Shown piece after piece: positions 41,532-50,415 of a stretch of 56,080 nt of DNA. The translations under genes were made by a program, and so were the position numbers. Every line of letters starts with the position of its first letter. Positions within the stretch are counted from its first letter, which is position 1. The DNA is from an uncultured Prevotellaceae bacterium (GTDB taxonomy: Bacteria > Bacteroidota > Bacteroidia > Bacteroidales > Bacteroidaceae), in contig CAMVIM010000025.1 in NCBI GenBank assembly GCA_947167515.1, positions 1 through 56,080 of the forward strand, written 5' to 3'. The notes under the pieces are model-generated. The model worked only from the letters and a program-made list of their open reading frames with translations. It ran no database searches and was not told where the DNA came from.

Positions 41532-41939
41532 TCAGAAGATGTCTTTCACCTTGTCGAGAAAGCTCTTCTTTTCCTGCTTGTCGTCAGCAGACTCTACAGC
41601 TGGAGCTGGTTCCTCTGCCTGAGCTTCGTATTCAGCACGTGCGGTCTCTGCACTAGCTGAAGCTTGTGCAGCCTCTGCAACTGGAATCTCGCCCTTGGCC
41701 ACACCCAATGTGCGGTTCAAGGCTTCCACAAACTTCTCATAATCCTCTTTATATAGGAATAGCTTGTGCTTCTGGAACGTGAAACGAGGATTCTCAGGAG
41801 TACCCTCATTGATTTTCTTACTCTCCGTGATGGCAATGTACTTGTCACCGTTTCTGCTCTGCTTCACATCAAAATAATAGATGCGCTTGCCCGCCTTGAC
41901 ACCTTCTGAGTATATCAAGTCTTTGTCAATTTCACCCAT
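41532..41939 (-). CDS. DUF3276 / PUR-alpha-like protein
   Basis: A 135-residue cytoplasmic protein of the DUF3276 family, which has the PUR nucleic-acid-binding fold. The conserved part (about 1-85) includes EGVKAGKRIYYFDVKQSRNGDKYIAITESKK and FTFQKHKLFLYKEDYEKFVEAL. The C-terminal ~50 residues are an Ala/Glu-rich low-complexity linker ending in KKSFLDKVKDIF, a possible amphipathic helix. It probably binds single-stranded DNA or RNA. Monocistronic; divergent from nusB. Confidence 0.85.
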   Translation of the reverse strand: MGEIDKDLIYSEGVKAGKRIYYFDVKQSRNGDKYIAITESKKINEGTPENPRFTFQKHKLFLYKEDYEKFVEALNRTLGVAKGEIPVAEAAQASASAETARAEYEAQAEEPAPAVESADDKQEKKSFLDKVKDIF

Positions 41940-41982
41940 GTTAAATCTTTGTTTATTTTTAGTGTTTGATTGAAATTTGCTA

Positions 41983-42014
41983 CAAAATTGTCAATTTTTT
42001 TTGTTCCACACAAG
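41983..42014 (-). promoter_or_regulatory. Possible promoter of the DUF3276 gene
   Basis: The minus strand reads CTTG (42014-42011), 20 bp, CAATTTTG (41990-41983): one mismatch in each box, 44 bp before the ATG. Confidence 0.4.
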
Positions 42015-42085
42015 ATTTTGGGGCATTTTTTTCAGTTTCATGCAATCATTCCCACTAAAAGGGCTGTTTTTTCAGATTAAATCAC

Positions 42086-42093
42086 TAAATTTG
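42086..42093 (+). promoter_or_regulatory. -7 element of the nusB operon promoter
   Basis: TAAATTTG matches the -7 consensus; the -33 region is not clear. It is about 97 bp before the nusB ATG. Confidence 0.5.
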
Positions 42094-42189
42094 CACTCGA
42101 TTTGAAAAGAATTAAACAATAGTAACAAAGCATCAGACCACCCTGTTGGCCTCTTGCAAAGAAAACACAAAAAAAGAGTTTTTTGCATT

Positions 42190-43116
42190 ATGATTAACCG
42201 CACACTCATCCGTCTGAAAATCGTACAGCTCATGTACGCATACTATCAAAATGGCGGGAAAAACATAGACACAGCCGAAAAAGAATTGCTTTTTAGCCTC
42301 TCAAAGGCATACGACCTCTACAACTACATGCTTCTCCTCATGGTGAGCGTGTCACGCTATGCGTTCCAGCAAGTGGAGCATCAGGAACACCTCAACAAGG
42401 TCGGCCACATCGATGCCGAAGTGAGCCACCGCTTCATCGACAACCAATTCACGGCGCAGCTTGAAATCAACAAGCAGCTCCTTGATTTTGTCGACACGAA
42501 GAAAAAGAGTTGGGACAATGACCTCGACTATGTGAAAAAGCTGTATAACGACATCATTCAGAGCGAGTATTATGCCGAGTATATGGCGTTGGAGAATGTA
42601 ACCTACGACGATGACCGCGAACTGTGGCGAAAGCTCTACAAGAACATCATCATGAAGGACGAGCGCATCGATGACATTCTGGAAGAGCAAAGTCTCTACT
42701 GGAACGACGACCGCGAAGTCATCGACACGTTCGTGCTGAAGACCATCAAGCGGTTCAATCCTGAAAAGGGTGCCAATCAGGAACTCGTGCCCGAATACAA
42801 GGACATCGAAGACCAAGAGTTTGCTACCCGCCTCTTCCGCCGTACCATCATGAACGACGAGTATTACCGTTCCCTCATTGGCAAGTGCATCAAGAACTGG
42901 GAGTTCAGCCGTCTGGCCTACATGGATGTCATCATCATGCAGATAGCTGTAGCCGAACTGCTCAGTTTCCCACAGATTCCTATCTCTGTCACCATCAACG
43001 AGTATGTCGAGATAGCCAAGTGGTACAGCACCCCCAAGAGTGCCGGCTATGTGAACGGCATCATCGACGCTGTGGCTAAGATGCTGAAAAAGGAAAACAT
43101 CATTACCAAAGCATAG
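42190..43116 (+). CDS. nusB: Transcription antitermination factor NusB
   Basis: A 308-residue protein, about twice the length of E. coli NusB (139) but usual for Bacteroidetes, where an N-terminal helical extension precedes the NusB fold. The conserved C-terminal part (about 200-305) has IKNWEFSRLAYMDVIIMQIAVAE and FPQIPISVTINEYVEIAKWY, then GYVNGIIDAVAK. It acts with NusE on rRNA antitermination. I start at ATG 42190 (MINRTLIR). It heads the nusB-yajC-ybbR-coaE-DUF5606 unit. Confidence 0.92.
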   Translation: MINRTLIRLKIVQLMYAYYQNGGKNIDTAEKELLFSLSKAYDLYNYMLLLMVSVSRYAFQQVEHQEHLNKVGHIDAEVSHRFIDNQFTAQLEINKQLLDFVDTKKKSWDNDLDYVKKLYNDIIQSEYYAEYMALENVTYDDDRELWRKLYKNIIMKDERIDDILEEQSLYWNDDREVIDTFVLKTIKRFNPEKGANQELVPEYKDIEDQEFATRLFRRTIMNDEYYRSLIGKCIKNWEFSRLAYMDVIIMQIAVAELLSFPQIPISVTINEYVEIAKWYSTPKSAGYVNGIIDAVAKMLKKENIITKA

Positions 43117-43203
43117 TCCCTCACATTCTCCCGTACACACATATCGTACACACATATTATATTTTAATAGAGTAAAAAACTTTTAAAAACAACCGATACA
43201 ACT

Positions 43204-43527
43204 ATGTTCAACTTGATTCAAGCAGCACAAGGTGCTACAAAAGGCGGCTTCGACTGGAGCATGATTATCATGATTGTGGCCATGTTCGCCATCGTTTATT
43301 TCTTCATGATTAAGCCACAGCGCAAGCGTCAGAAAGAGATTGAGAACTTCCGCAAGGGACTCGCCATCGGCAGCAAGGTCATCACAGCGAGCGGCGTATA
43401 TGGTACAGTCAAGTCACTCAACGAGGGACAGCCCTACATCACCATCGAGATTGCCAAAGGGGTCACTGTGCAGATAGACCGTAACTACGTCTATGCCGAA
43501 GGCAGCCAGCAGCCTCAACAGCAGTAA
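43204..43527 (+). CDS. yajC: Preprotein translocase subunit YajC
   Basis: A 107-residue inner-membrane protein, accessory to SecDF. One transmembrane helix (about 18-38: DWSMIIMIVAMFAIVYFFMI) is followed by KPQRKRQKE and the conserved GSKVITASGVYGTVKSL core. The C-terminus is Gln-rich. It is 87 bp after nusB; the gap contains a 13-bp tandem duplication (CGTACACACATAT, 43132-43157). Confidence 0.93.
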   Translation: MFNLIQAAQGATKGGFDWSMIIMIVAMFAIVYFFMIKPQRKRQKEIENFRKGLAIGSKVITASGVYGTVKSLNEGQPYITIEIAKGVTVQIDRNYVYAEGSQQPQQQ

Positions 43528-43577
43528 AAAAAGAAGAACATTTCTTCTCTTTCCCCTTAATGTAGTAAAAAAGGCAC

Positions 43578-44558
43578 ATGAACACAGACTTTTTCAAAGT
43601 CATCCTGCGGAGGTTGCGGTTGATTAAACTCAACCGCGACTTTCTTGTGTTCCTCCTTTTCCTACTGGTATCCATCATCTTCTGGTTCATGCAGTCCATC
43701 AAAGAGACTGCGGAAATAATCATCCCCTACAAACTGGAAATTGAGGATATGCCCAAGAATGTCATCTTCACAGGCGACATTCCTTCCGAAGTGAATGTGG
43801 TCTATACAGGTAAAGGATGGGATGCCCTTTACTACAAGTTCATGAAGAATGAGTCTCACGAACTGGTCATCAACTTCAAGGAAATCAACACCAAGGCGGG
43901 AAAAGTTGTCATCGATGCCAACGTGCTGCGGCGAGCCGTCTTGAAGAAGAAACCTCAAGGACTCACCTTCCGTGCCACTTCGCCCAACAAGATTGAAGCC
44001 TTCTACTCCAACGGACAACACAAGCGGGTGCCTGTCATCTTCAACGGACGGGTTTTCACCACATCAGGACGCTATCAGTGCGGCACGATCCTCACCCCCG
44101 ACTCCGTCGATGTATATGCCCCCAAACATCTGTATGAGAGCATCAAGAGCGTCAAGACCGAGAACGTTACCTACAACGAACTCGAAGACACGCTCGAAAC
44201 CAAGCTGGCACTTTTGGTTCCGCGTGGAGCAAAAGCCGTCCCCGACTCTATCGAGGCACAAATCTGTGTTGACATCTTCACTGACAAGACCCTGCAAGTG
44301 CCCATCTACAGTGAGAATGTGCCAAGCAACAAAGTCCTGCGCACCTTTCCGCTGAAGACTCGTGTCACCTTTTTGGTCAGTGCAACCCTCTACGATGAAA
44401 TCACCACCAATGACTTCTTGCTGGTGGTTGACTACAAAGAAGTGATTCCCAACTCGAACCGTTGCCGAGTCCACATTCGCCAACAGCCCAAGAACATACG
44501 AAACCTGCGCATCAATCCTGAATACGTGGAATTCATCATAGAGAAAGTGGCAGAATGA
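43578..44558 (+). CDS. YbbR-like domain membrane protein
   Basis: A 326-residue protein with one N-terminal transmembrane helix (about 23-41: FLVFLLFLLVSIIFWFMQS) and an extracytoplasmic part made of YbbR-like beta domains. In Firmicutes the YbbR protein CdaR regulates the c-di-AMP cyclase CdaA; whether it does so here is unknown. Its stop overlaps the coaE start (ATGA, 44555-44558). It is 50 bp after yajC. Confidence 0.82.
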   Translation: MNTDFFKVILRRLRLIKLNRDFLVFLLFLLVSIIFWFMQSIKETAEIIIPYKLEIEDMPKNVIFTGDIPSEVNVVYTGKGWDALYYKFMKNESHELVINFKEINTKAGKVVIDANVLRRAVLKKKPQGLTFRATSPNKIEAFYSNGQHKRVPVIFNGRVFTTSGRYQCGTILTPDSVDVYAPKHLYESIKSVKTENVTYNELEDTLETKLALLVPRGAKAVPDSIEAQICVDIFTDKTLQVPIYSENVPSNKVLRTFPLKTRVTFLVSATLYDEITTNDFLLVVDYKEVIPNSNRCRVHIRQQPKNIRNLRINPEYVEFIIEKVAE

Positions 44559-45148
44559 TACGCATCGGCATCACTGGAGGAATCGGCAGCGGCAAGTCCT
44601 ACGTCTGTCGGCTGTTGCAGCAACGAGGCATTCCCGTCTATTCTTGTGACGATGAGGCAAAACGCCTCATGCAGGAAAGCCCTTTCATCAGGGAGCAGCT
44701 CTGCCAGCTCATTGGCAGCGACGCCTACATCGGACAGGAACTGAATAAGCCCGTCATCGCACAATTCCTTTTTGCAGACAGCCAACATAGCACTCAAGTG
44801 AATCAGATTATCCACCCCATCGTACGGAAAGACTTTACCGAGTGGACACAACGGCAAAATGTTCCCATTGTGGCTCAAGAAAGTGCCATTCTCTTCGAGG
44901 CAGGATTCCAAGACACCGTCGATGTCACCTTGCTTGTCTATGCTCCCCACTCCCTCCGCCTGCAGCGAGCCATGAAGCGCGACCACGCCACCTCCGAGCA
45001 AATAGAAGCCCGCATGGCACAGCAGATGGATGAGGAAGAAAAACGCCTCCGTGCTGATTACTGCATCCTCAACGACGGCACCGCCAACCTCGACGAACAG
45101 ATAGAGCGGTTGCTCACTCAATTGCAAAAAAACCAAATTGCTCAATAA
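44555..45148 (+). CDS. coaE: Dephospho-CoA kinase
   Basis: A 197-residue P-loop kinase for the last step of coenzyme A synthesis. The P-loop is GITGGIGSGKS (4-14), followed by YSCDDEAKRLM (substrate aspartate), HPIVRKDF, and ESAILFEAGFQDTVD, all typical of CoaE. Translationally coupled with the YbbR gene and followed after 23 bp by the DUF5606 gene. Confidence 0.94.
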   Translation: MIRIGITGGIGSGKSYVCRLLQQRGIPVYSCDDEAKRLMQESPFIREQLCQLIGSDAYIGQELNKPVIAQFLFADSQHSTQVNQIIHPIVRKDFTEWTQRQNVPIVAQESAILFEAGFQDTVDVTLLVYAPHSLRLQRAMKRDHATSEQIEARMAQQMDEEEKRLRADYCILNDGTANLDEQIERLLTQLQKNQIAQ

Positions 45149-45171
45149 ATTGTCAAATCGTAAATAAAACT

Positions 45172-45645
45172 ATGATTAAGAAAATTCTCGCCATCTCTGG
45201 CAAACCCGGGCTTTACAAGCTCGTATCACGAGGCAACAAGAGCCTCATCGTTGAGACTGTTGACGAACAAAAGAAACGCATCCCAGCCTTCGGGGCAGAC
45301 CGCGTCGTATCACTCGGCGACATCTCCATCTACACGAACGATGACAGCGAAGTTCCTCTCGCTTCCGTGTTCGAGTCCATCAAGCAGAACTATGGTGAAA
45401 AGCCCCTCGACCTCTCACCTAAGAAAGCTTCGCAGAACGACATCATTGCCTTCTTCTCTAAGGTGCTTCCCAACTACGACACCGACAGAGTGCGTGTATC
45501 TGATATGCGCAAAGTCCTCTCATGGTACAACATTCTCACTGCCAACGGCATCACCGAGTTTGAAAGCAAGGAAGAGGAAAATGCAACCGACGAGCAGAAA
45601 ACGACAGAGGAAGAGGCACCCAAACAGCCCACACTCCAAAAATAA
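45172..45645 (+). CDS. DUF5606 family protein
   Basis: A 157-residue cytoplasmic protein of unknown function, conserved in Bacteroidetes next to coaE. The N-terminal ~130 residues are conserved (KILAISGKPGLYKLVSRG, KRIPAFGADRVVSLGDISIY, MRKVLSWYNILTANGI). The last ~30 residues are Glu/Thr-rich and disordered. It closes the operon. Confidence 0.8.
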   Translation: MIKKILAISGKPGLYKLVSRGNKSLIVETVDEQKKRIPAFGADRVVSLGDISIYTNDDSEVPLASVFESIKQNYGEKPLDLSPKKASQNDIIAFFSKVLPNYDTDRVRVSDMRKVLSWYNILTANGITEFESKEEENATDEQKTTEEEAPKQPTLQK

Positions 45646-45664
45646 CATGAGCCCAACAATGGCA

Positions 45665-45725
45665 AGACCAATCACCAGACCTTTATATGAATCATAGTAA
45701 GAAGGTCATGATGAAGTAATGGTCT
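45665..45725. other. Nested hairpin after the DUF5606 gene
   Basis: AGACCA (45665-45670) pairs with TGGTCT (45720-45725), and inside it GACCTT pairs with AAGGTC, leaving an internal loop. It lies between the DUF5606 stop and the shared terminator and may be part of the 3' untranslated region. Confidence 0.4.
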
Positions 45726-45763
45726 CGCATCAAGATGCCATATAACCCTATGGTAACAAAAGA

Positions 45764-45797
45764 GAAGGGGTTGTGCCTACCGAGGCACACCCCCTTC
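45764..45797. terminator. Bidirectional terminator between DUF5606 and the efflux operon
   Basis: GAAGGGGTTGTGCCT (45764-45778) pairs with AGGCACACCCCCTTC (45783-45797), 14 of 15 positions. T-rich runs follow on both strands (TTCATTTTCG plus; TCTCTTTTG minus). It lies between convergent units. Confidence 0.8.
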
Positions 45798-45841
45798 TTC
45801 ATTTTCGTTCCTTCACACGAAGGAAGCTATTTCTATCCCAC

Positions 45842-47206
45842 TTACTTTGTGCCACCGCCGAGGGCTATGTACAAAGCGATGAGAGCTTGAGAACCATCGT
45901 AGAGATTCATGGCTTCACTAAGTTGGGCACTGAGCAAGCTCTCCTGTGCCGTGAGCACTTCGAGATAGCTTGCCTTACCATTATCCATCAGCTCGTGAGT
46001 GCCGATATAAGCATCTTGAAGCACTGCCACCTGACGCTTGTAATAGCCGTCCTTCTCCAGCGCCGCTTGGCAATCAGCCATCGCCTCATTCACTTGGTTA
46101 CCTGCATCAATGACAGTCTGCACATACTTGTTCTGCACATCCTCCTGAGTGAGTTTGCTGACTTTGAGATTCGTGAGCAACCTGCCACGTGCAAAGATGG
46201 GCTGCGTGAGCGAAGCCACTGCTGTCCACAACAACTTACCAGGATCCGTCACAACACCTGCATTGTTCGTCCATCCCAATGCTCCCTGCAAGGTAATGGA
46301 AGGATAGAAAGCGGAACGGGCAGCCTGTGTGTTGTAGAAGGCTTCTTCCATTGCATGCTCAGCCATGCGTACATCCGGACGATTCGTAAGCAGTTGAGCA
46401 GGCACACCAACACTGAACCGACGAGGCAACTCATAGTTTCCCCAACGCTTGCGCTGGATGTGTTGAGGTGTGATGGCCAACAAACGGCAAAGAGCATTCT
46501 CAACCTGATGGATGTTGCGTTTCGTATCAACCAGTTGGGTCTTTACATTCAGATAAGAAGACTCCATCTGATTGACCGCAGTCGAATAGGACTTGCCGTT
46601 TTCCCAAAGCGACTTTTGGGTCTCTAACGAAGCATTCCACAGACTATCGGTCGCCATAAGGATTTCCATCTGGCGGTCAAGCACCAACAAAAGAATGTAG
46701 TGCTGAGCCACAGAAGAAACCAAGTTGGCACGTACCGCTTCCTCTTGAGCTTGGGCCTGCAACAACAGAGCCTTCGACTTGCGCTTCTGGCTGGTAATGG
46801 AGCCAAACACATCCAAATCCATGCTCATTTGCAGGGACAAATCGTAAGCCTTGGAAACGGGGCTATTATCGAAACTCGACAAAGTGCCAGATGGAGAAAA
46901 ATAGAGCGATGGCAAATAAGCCAGCTTGGCAGCACGAAGCGATGCCTCCGACTTCTCCACTGCAATGCGAGCAGAGTTCAAATCGGTATTACGCACCAAT
47001 GCGGTGTCAATGAGTTGCTGGAGTAATGGATCCGTAAAGAACTCACGCCAAGACATTTCCGCCAACTGTACGCCATCTGTTTTCACGACATCAGCCCCAT
47101 AGGCATCTGCTGGCACTTCTGACGTTGATTGATATTTGTTGTAGATGCCACACCCCGAAAGCACGAAACAAACGGCTGCGGCAAAAATATATGCTATTCT
47201 TTTCAT
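45842..47206 (-). CDS. RND efflux outer-membrane factor (TolC/OprM type)
   Basis: A 454-residue outer-membrane channel. The lipobox LSGC places the lipidated Cys at about residue 19. Two OEP domains are visible (about 60-250 and 270-445), with signature segments such as NTDLNSARIAVEKSEASLR, LTNRPDVRMAEHAM and ARSAFYPSITLQGALGW, the NodT-family pattern. It is the last gene of the efflux operon, 33 bp after the RND pump gene. Confidence 0.92.
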   Translation of the reverse strand: MKRIAYIFAAAVCFVLSGCGIYNKYQSTSEVPADAYGADVVKTDGVQLAEMSWREFFTDPLLQQLIDTALVRNTDLNSARIAVEKSEASLRAAKLAYLPSLYFSPSGTLSSFDNSPVSKAYDLSLQMSMDLDVFGSITSQKRKSKALLLQAQAQEEAVRANLVSSVAQHYILLLVLDRQMEILMATDSLWNASLETQKSLWENGKSYSTAVNQMESSYLNVKTQLVDTKRNIHQVENALCRLLAITPQHIQRKRWGNYELPRRFSVGVPAQLLTNRPDVRMAEHAMEEAFYNTQAARSAFYPSITLQGALGWTNNAGVVTDPGKLLWTAVASLTQPIFARGRLLTNLKVSKLTQEDVQNKYVQTVIDAGNQVNEAMADCQAALEKDGYYKRQVAVLQDAYIGTHELMDNGKASYLEVLTAQESLLSAQLSEAMNLYDGSQALIALYIALGGGTK

Positions 47207-47239
47207 AACTTACTCGTTTTCAGTTTGACATCATCGATA

Positions 47240-50200
47240 CTAATTTTCCGGCTGCTTCGTTCCACCTTGGAATCTCTCATGCAACTTCTGGAACACAATG
47301 AAGAAGGCAGGAACCACAAACAGCAGGGCAATGGTGCCTATCGTCATACCACCCACCACGCCAAGAGCAAGAGCACGGTTACCGTTGGCACCGGCACCTC
47401 CTTCGATAATGAGCGGTATCATACCTGCAATCATGGTCACCACCGTCATGAGGATAGGACGCAGACGTTCCTTGCAGGCTTCGAAAGCGGCCTCGGTTAT
47501 GCTCATACCTTGAGCACGACGCTCAGAAGCAAACTCCGTTATCAGAATAGCAGTCTTGGCCAACAAACCAATCAACATGATGACACCCGTTTGCAGGTAG
47601 ATGTTGTTGTCCATGCCGGGAATCTCCTGCGTATAACCAAGGTAGGCAAACACAAAGGCACCCATCAATCCGAAGGGAACACTTAAGAGCACTGCCATCG
47701 GTGTGAACCATGAGTTGTAGAGAGAGGCAAGGATGAGATAAATCAAGATAGCACAGATGATGTAGATGACAGCTGTGGCATTAGAACCAGCAGCCTCCTC
47801 GACCTCGCGCGACATACCGCTGTACTCATAGGCAGCCGTTGATGGCATTTCTTCCTTAAACACCTCGGCAATGACCTTGTGGGCATCACCCTCGGTGTAG
47901 CCACTGCCCGGTTTCACGATACAGGTAATGCTCTGGAACAAGTTGAAGTGCTCGATGTTCGATGGACCAACAATCTCCTTCAGTGAGACAAACTCGGAGA
48001 TGGGTGCCATCTTACCGCCCTTCACCTGCACGAAGATGTTATGCAGCGACTGCGGGTCAAGACGATATTCGGGCGATGCAGCGGCCATGATACGATAGAC
48101 CTTACCAAACTGGTTGAAGTTGCCGATATACGCACCACCGCAGAAAGAACCAAGGGTGTTGAGTACGATTTCAGGTGTCACGCCAGCACGGTCGCATTGG
48201 GCGGCATCGACATCAACCTGAAACTTCGGGAAACGCTCTGAGTAAGTTGACACAGCGGAACTAATCTCTGGACGCTCAGACAGTTTAGCAAGGAAATGCT
48301 CAGTCTGCCGGGCAAACTCCGACAGGTTGCCATCGGTGGGATCCTCGACAGCCAACATAATGTCGTTGCTCGTTCCATAACCAGGAATCTGAGGCATCTC
48401 GAAAGGAATCACCACCAAGTTCTTCAGGTCTAAACAGTCATAATAGAAACGCCCTGCAACGAGAGCAAGCAAATGATCCATGCCTGGGCGATCGTCCCAG
48501 TTCTTCAGGCGCACCACCATAGTGGCATAGTTGGAACCAGCACCCGTCAGCATACCGTAACCACAACTTACAGCAAAGCTCTCCAGTTCGGGAATCTTCT
48601 TCACCTTTTCCTCCACCTGTTTCACCATCTCACGTGTCTGTTTCAGCGTGGTACCCTCGGGAGCCTGTATCTCAACGAGGAACACACCCTGGTCTTCCTG
48701 AGGAACGAGACCAGACGGCAGACTCTTCATGAAGAACACCAACAGCACAGCGGCCACAACCAACAGACCCCATGCCAAAACGGGACGCTTGATGAACTTC
48801 TGTACTGCTTTACTATACTTATTGTATATAGCGTTGTAGCTGATGGTATAGGCCTTTTTGGTATAATAATTCAGGTTCTTTCCCTCCTTCTTGCCTTCTG
48901 TCACGCGCATCATGATGGCACAGAGGGCAGGACACAATGTCAGAGCCGATACGCACGAAAGGCCGACGGACGAAGCAATGGTCACACCGAACTGAGTGAA
49001 GAATGTACCAGAAGTGCCGGGCATGAACATCACGGGAATAAACACAGCCATAAACACCAAGGTACATGAGACAACGGCTACCGACACTTCACTCATCGCC
49101 TGTCGGGTGGCTTCGCGGGCATCGCTGATGCCACCCTCCATCTTCGCCATGACCGCCTCAACCACCACGATGGCATCATCGACCACCGTACCGATGGCCA
49201 GCACCAGTGCGAACAGCGTCAGAATGTTGAGCGAGAAGCCCGCCATTGAGACGATGGCAAATGTACCCAACAGTGACACAATAATAGAGATGGATGGAAT
49301 GATGGTGGCCTTAAAGTTCTGCAAGAAGAAGTACACCACGAGAATCACGAGGATGATAGCAATGACAAGCGTCTCCACCACATTGTGGATGGCTGCGAAA
49401 AGGAAGTCATCGCTGGTCATCAAAGTTACAAACTCCAATCCGGCAGGCATCGTTTCCTTCAACTCCTCAAACGTCTTGTTGATGCTGGCGTTCACCTGCG
49501 TGGCATTGGCACCTGGTGCAGCGAACACCAAGAACATGGCACCCGGCTTATCCATGATATTCGAGGTGAAGTTGTAACTCATGGCACCAATCTTCACCTC
49601 AGCCACATCGCTCAGATGGAGCATACCGCCACCGCTGGTGCGTAGCACAATGTCATTGAACTCCTCGACCGTCTTCAGCGTACCCTTGTACTGCATGGAG
49701 TACTGGTAGGAGTTGCCCGACTGCTCACCCAATGTACCCACAGCCGACACGAAACTCTGTCCGCCAATCGCTGCAAAGACATCGTTAGGGGTCAGGCCAT
49801 ACTGAGCCATCACATCGGGTTTCAGCCAGATACGCAGGGCATAGGTGTTACCAAAACTCTGCACGTTACCCACACCGGTGATACGCATCAAACGAGGCTT
49901 GATATTAATATCGACATAGTTCGACACGAAGTCCTCGTCATACTTTCCATCGGCACTCCTCACAGCAAAAATCTGCAAGATATTGTTCTGGCGTTTCTCC
50001 ACCTTCACGCCGACCTTGTTCACGTCGGCTGGCAGCAGAGCCTGTGCGCGGCTCACGCGGTTCTGCACGTTCACCGCAGCCATGTCAGCATCGGTACCCT
50101 GCTTAAAGTAAACGTTTATCTCCACGCTACCGTCAGAGGAAGCCTTAGACGTCATGTAGGTCATGTCGGTCACACCGTTGATAGCCTCTTCAAGTGGCTG

Positions 50201-50389
50201 GATGACCGATTTCATAATTGTATTCTCATCAGCACCTGAATAACTGGTGCTGACATTCACCGTAGGCGGCGCAATATCGGGATACTGCTCAATTGGAAGT
50301 GTACCCATCGAGATGTAGCCCACCAGTGCAATCACAATCGAGATGGCACACGCCATCACGTATTTGTTAATAAATATATTATTCTTCAT
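47240..50389 (-). CDS. RND multidrug efflux pump (HAE-1, AcrB-like)
   Basis: A 1049-residue inner-membrane transporter with 12 predicted helices and two large periplasmic loops. The proton relay is intact: the Asp pair in GTVVDDAIVVVEAV (TM4) and the Lys in GLLAKTAILITEFA (TM10). The N-terminus MKNNIFINKYVMACAISIVIA and LPIEQYPDIAPP are typical of HAE-1 pumps. It exports drugs, bile salts or similar amphiphiles with the adaptor (MFP) and the outer-membrane channel. 26 bp separate it from the adaptor gene. Confidence 0.95.
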   Translation of the reverse strand: MKNNIFINKYVMACAISIVIALVGYISMGTLPIEQYPDIAPPTVNVSTSYSGADENTIMKSVIQPLEEAINGVTDMTYMTSKASSDGSVEINVYFKQGTDADMAAVNVQNRVSRAQALLPADVNKVGVKVEKRQNNILQIFAVRSADGKYDEDFVSNYVDINIKPRLMRITGVGNVQSFGNTYALRIWLKPDVMAQYGLTPNDVFAAIGGQSFVSAVGTLGEQSGNSYQYSMQYKGTLKTVEEFNDIVLRTSGGGMLHLSDVAEVKIGAMSYNFTSNIMDKPGAMFLVFAAPGANATQVNASINKTFEELKETMPAGLEFVTLMTSDDFLFAAIHNVVETLVIAIILVILVVYFFLQNFKATIIPSISIIVSLLGTFAIVSMAGFSLNILTLFALVLAIGTVVDDAIVVVEAVMAKMEGGISDAREATRQAMSEVSVAVVSCTLVFMAVFIPVMFMPGTSGTFFTQFGVTIASSVGLSCVSALTLCPALCAIMMRVTEGKKEGKNLNYYTKKAYTISYNAIYNKYSKAVQKFIKRPVLAWGLLVVAAVLLVFFMKSLPSGLVPQEDQGVFLVEIQAPEGTTLKQTREMVKQVEEKVKKIPELESFAVSCGYGMLTGAGSNYATMVVRLKNWDDRPGMDHLLALVAGRFYYDCLDLKNLVVIPFEMPQIPGYGTSNDIMLAVEDPTDGNLSEFARQTEHFLAKLSERPEISSAVSTYSERFPKFQVDVDAAQCDRAGVTPEIVLNTLGSFCGGAYIGNFNQFGKVYRIMAAASPEYRLDPQSLHNIFVQVKGGKMAPISEFVSLKEIVGPSNIEHFNLFQSITCIVKPGSGYTEGDAHKVIAEVFKEEMPSTAAYEYSGMSREVEEAAGSNATAVIYIICAILIYLILASLYNSWFTPMAVLLSVPFGLMGAFVFAYLGYTQEIPGMDNNIYLQTGVIMLIGLLAKTAILITEFASERRAQGMSITEAAFEACKERLRPILMTVVTMIAGMIPLIIEGGAGANGNRALALGVVGGMTIGTIALLFVVPAFFIVFQKLHERFQGGTKQPEN

Positions 50390-50415
50390 AATGCAGAAGC
50401 CATTTTATTCACTGA

